From contig NZ_CP110921.1 of NCBI RefSeq assembly GCF_026247885.1, positions 3,033,001-3,097,000 of the forward strand: DNA of 64,000 nucleotides, written 5' to 3'. The notes beneath the pieces were generated by a model. That model worked only from the letters and a program-made list of their open reading frames with translations, did no database searches and had not been told where the DNA came from. The stretch comes from Methylococcus mesophilus. GTDB lineage: Bacteria > Pseudomonadota > Gammaproteobacteria > Methylococcales > Methylococcaceae. Numbering within the stretch: position 1 is the first letter of the stretch; each line of letters begins with the position of its first letter. Below, piece after piece: positions 62,344-64,000 of this stretch. The translations under genes and the position numbers were made by a program.

Positions 62344-63831
62344 CTAGAAGTACGACCGGTTGATCAAGAAGTGCGCGCCGATGCTGGCGAAATAGCCCAG
62401 CAGGATCACCGGTCCCCATTTCAGGTGGGCGCCGAAGGAGTAGTAACCCTTGGTTTGGCCGAGCAAGCCGACCCCGGCGGCCGAGCCGATGGCGAGGAGG
62501 CTGCCTCCCACGCCGGCCGTGAGGGTCACCAGGAGCCATTGGCCCTGCGAGATGTGCGGGTCCATGGAGAGTACCGCCAGCATGATGGTGCCGTTGTCGA
62601 TGAAGGCCGAGGCGATGCCGACGAGAATGTTGGCAAAGGTGGTCCGGTCCGGATCGGCGTAGAGGAATTCGGAGATGTATTCCAGATAGCCGATGAAACT
62701 CAGCCCACCCATGCTCAACATCACGCCGTAGAAGAACAGCAAGGTGTCCCATTCCAGCCGGGACACCTTCTTGAAGATGTCGAACTCGTCGTTCCCGGTC
62801 AATGATTCATCTTCGGCGACGCGCTCGTCCGGTTCTGCTTCGGCTACCATACGGGCCATCTTCTTTTGCAGGTAGAAGCTGTAGAACTTCAGATACGTCA
62901 GTCCCGCCATCATGCCGGCCGCGGGCGGGAGATGCAGGAAGTTTTCGAAGCACACCGCCGTGACGATGGTCAGCAGGAACAGCAAGATGATGGGCTTTCC
63001 GCCTTTTTTGATGGGGATGGACTTGTCCACCGCGGCCGGCCGGTGCCGGGGGAGGAACAGGAACATGCAGGCCGCGGGCAAGGCGAAATTGACGATCGAC
63101 GGGACCAGCAGATGAAAGAAGCTGATGAAGGGTACTTTTTCCTTCTGCCACACCAGCAGTGTCGTGATGTCGCCGAAGGGGCTGAACGATCCGCCGGCGT
63201 TGGCCGCGATGACAATGTTGATGCAGGAAAGCGTGACGAAGCGCGGACAGTCCTTGCCCAGCGCCATGACGACTGCGCCCATCAGGAGCGCCGTGGTCAG
63301 GTTGTTGCAGACCGAGGAAATCATGAAGGCGAGGATGCCGGTCAGCCAGAACAGTTGCCGGTAACTGTATCCCTTGCCCAGCAGCCAGCAGCGCAGGGCC
63401 TCGAACACGTCTAGGTCTTCCATGGCGTTGAGGTAGGTCATCGACACCAGGATGAACAGCAAGAGTTCCGCATAGGTCAGCAGGGAGGCGCGGAACGCCA
63501 CGCCAGCCTGCTCCGGCATTCCGCCGCCCACATAAACCGCCGCGATCAGGCCCCAGATCACGCTGGCGGCGAACACCATCGGCTTGGACTTCCGAAGTTC
63601 CGTCACTTCCTCGGCCATGGCGAGGAAATAGGCGAGGAAGAAAATCAGCACGGCAAGGTAGCCGGCCCAATGCCGGGTCAGGTCCAAGGGGCCCACCGGG
63701 CCGTGATCGCCCGCAAGACAAAGCTTCGGCACGCCGACGAAAAGGGCGCATGCCGCCAAAATTGGAAACAGTATGCGCATCAGGGGAAGCTTACGCAGAT
63801 GGTGCAGTTGGAACAGGGAGAGAGGCAGCAT
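62344..63831 (-). CDS. NhaD-type Na+/H+ antiporter
   Basis: 495 residues with about 12-13 membrane helices. AANAGGSFSPFGDITTLLVW carries the family's cation-site signature, ISSVCNNLTTALLMGAVVMAL and STGALFIDNG-like AFIDNGTIMLAVLSMD follow. NhaD antiporters export Na+/Li+ in exchange for protons. ATG 63831 has AGGAATCC; ATG 63780 (MRILFPILAACALF) is an equally plausible start and brings a signal-like helix to the front. Confidence 0.92.
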   Translation of the reverse strand: MLPLSLFQLHHLRKLPLMRILFPILAACALFVGVPKLCLAGDHGPVGPLDLTRHWAGYLAVLIFFLAYFLAMAEEVTELRKSKPMVFAASVIWGLIAAVYVGGGMPEQAGVAFRASLLTYAELLLFILVSMTYLNAMEDLDVFEALRCWLLGKGYSYRQLFWLTGILAFMISSVCNNLTTALLMGAVVMALGKDCPRFVTLSCINIVIAANAGGSFSPFGDITTLLVWQKEKVPFISFFHLLVPSIVNFALPAACMFLFLPRHRPAAVDKSIPIKKGGKPIILLFLLTIVTAVCFENFLHLPPAAGMMAGLTYLKFYSFYLQKKMARMVAEAEPDERVAEDESLTGNDEFDIFKKVSRLEWDTLLFFYGVMLSMGGLSFIGYLEYISEFLYADPDRTTFANILVGIASAFIDNGTIMLAVLSMDPHISQGQWLLVTLTAGVGGSLLAIGSAAGVGLLGQTKGYYSFGAHLKWGPVILLGYFASIGAHFLINRSYF

Positions 63832-64000
63832 TCGGATTCCTGTTTGAAAGGCCGGGGGCGCGCCTACCTGCCTGCGCCCGCAGTACGAAGATATCGATGA
63901 ATTCGCGAGGCGGAAAACCAGGAACGGCGGCTGCTTCGGGGTCGGGGCTGGCGTTTGCTTTCCGCGTCAGAAGTGCTTTTCGTAAGGGGCATCGCCCTGT
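63832..64000. other. Upstream region of nhaD, window edge
   Basis: 169 bases to the window edge with no gene resolved; promoter of nhaD expected here. Confidence 0.4.

Overview
The window is GC-rich, densely coded gammaproteobacterial chromosome that looks like an obligate methanotroph of the Methylococcus type; M. capsulatus is the closest match I recognise from memory, without any database search. Three things point there. A fused 3-hexulose-6-phosphate synthase/6-phospho-3-hexuloisomerase (ribulose monophosphate pathway) sits near a form I RuBisCO operon (cbbLS) with a separate cbbQ. There is a di-haem cytochrome c peroxidase and a large exported multihaem cytochrome, and the rest is ordinary gammaproteobacterial housekeeping.

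Layout. 0-8.4 kb: pilMNOPQ (type IV pilus), then aroK-aroB, hemE and a NUDIX hydrolase. 8.4-21 kb: a 1230-residue fused iron-sulfur/flavin oxidoreductase (minus), a two-gene c-di-GMP unit, a nine-haem cytochrome with a PKD domain (minus), rmuC and an HTTM-DCC membrane protein. 21-34 kb: a broken vapBC pair, a membrane-linked MutS-like ATPase with gloB, an amino-acid permease, the cytochrome c peroxidase, a YcnI-like exported protein with a mature N-terminal histidine, and gcvT-gcvPA-gcvPB without gcvH. 34-42.6 kb: AhpD-like and DsrE-like small proteins, a palindromic repeat, putA, a secreted protein, an EVE protein, a frameshifted REP-associated transposase between inverted REP sequences, and a secreted GH18 chitinase-like enzyme.

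42.9-54.4 kb is the accessory part. cbbQ lies 8.8 kb downstream of cbbLS on the same strand. Between them are a divergent response regulator/histidine kinase pair, two tightly coupled exported proteins of unknown function (375 and 800 residues), a complete IS3-family element, a ccdAB toxin-antitoxin pair and a SpoIIAA-like protein. The 3' end of cbbS with its terminator occurs three times in the same orientation: once in the real gene and twice as decayed remnants. These repeats bracket the ccdAB and SpoIIAA-like modules, and the IS element has cut the outermost terminator in two with a 4-bp target duplication. I read this as repeated duplication or insertion at the 3' end of cbbS, and it is the most unusual structure in the window.

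54.6-64 kb: a DedA protein, a MoxR ATPase, pyrE, a DUF4124 protein, the fused hps-phi gene, a small acidic protein, an RNase Z-like metallo-beta-lactamase-fold protein, an orphan lipoprotein and an NhaD-type Na+/H+ antiporter. I found no rRNA, tRNA, CRISPR array or integrase gene.
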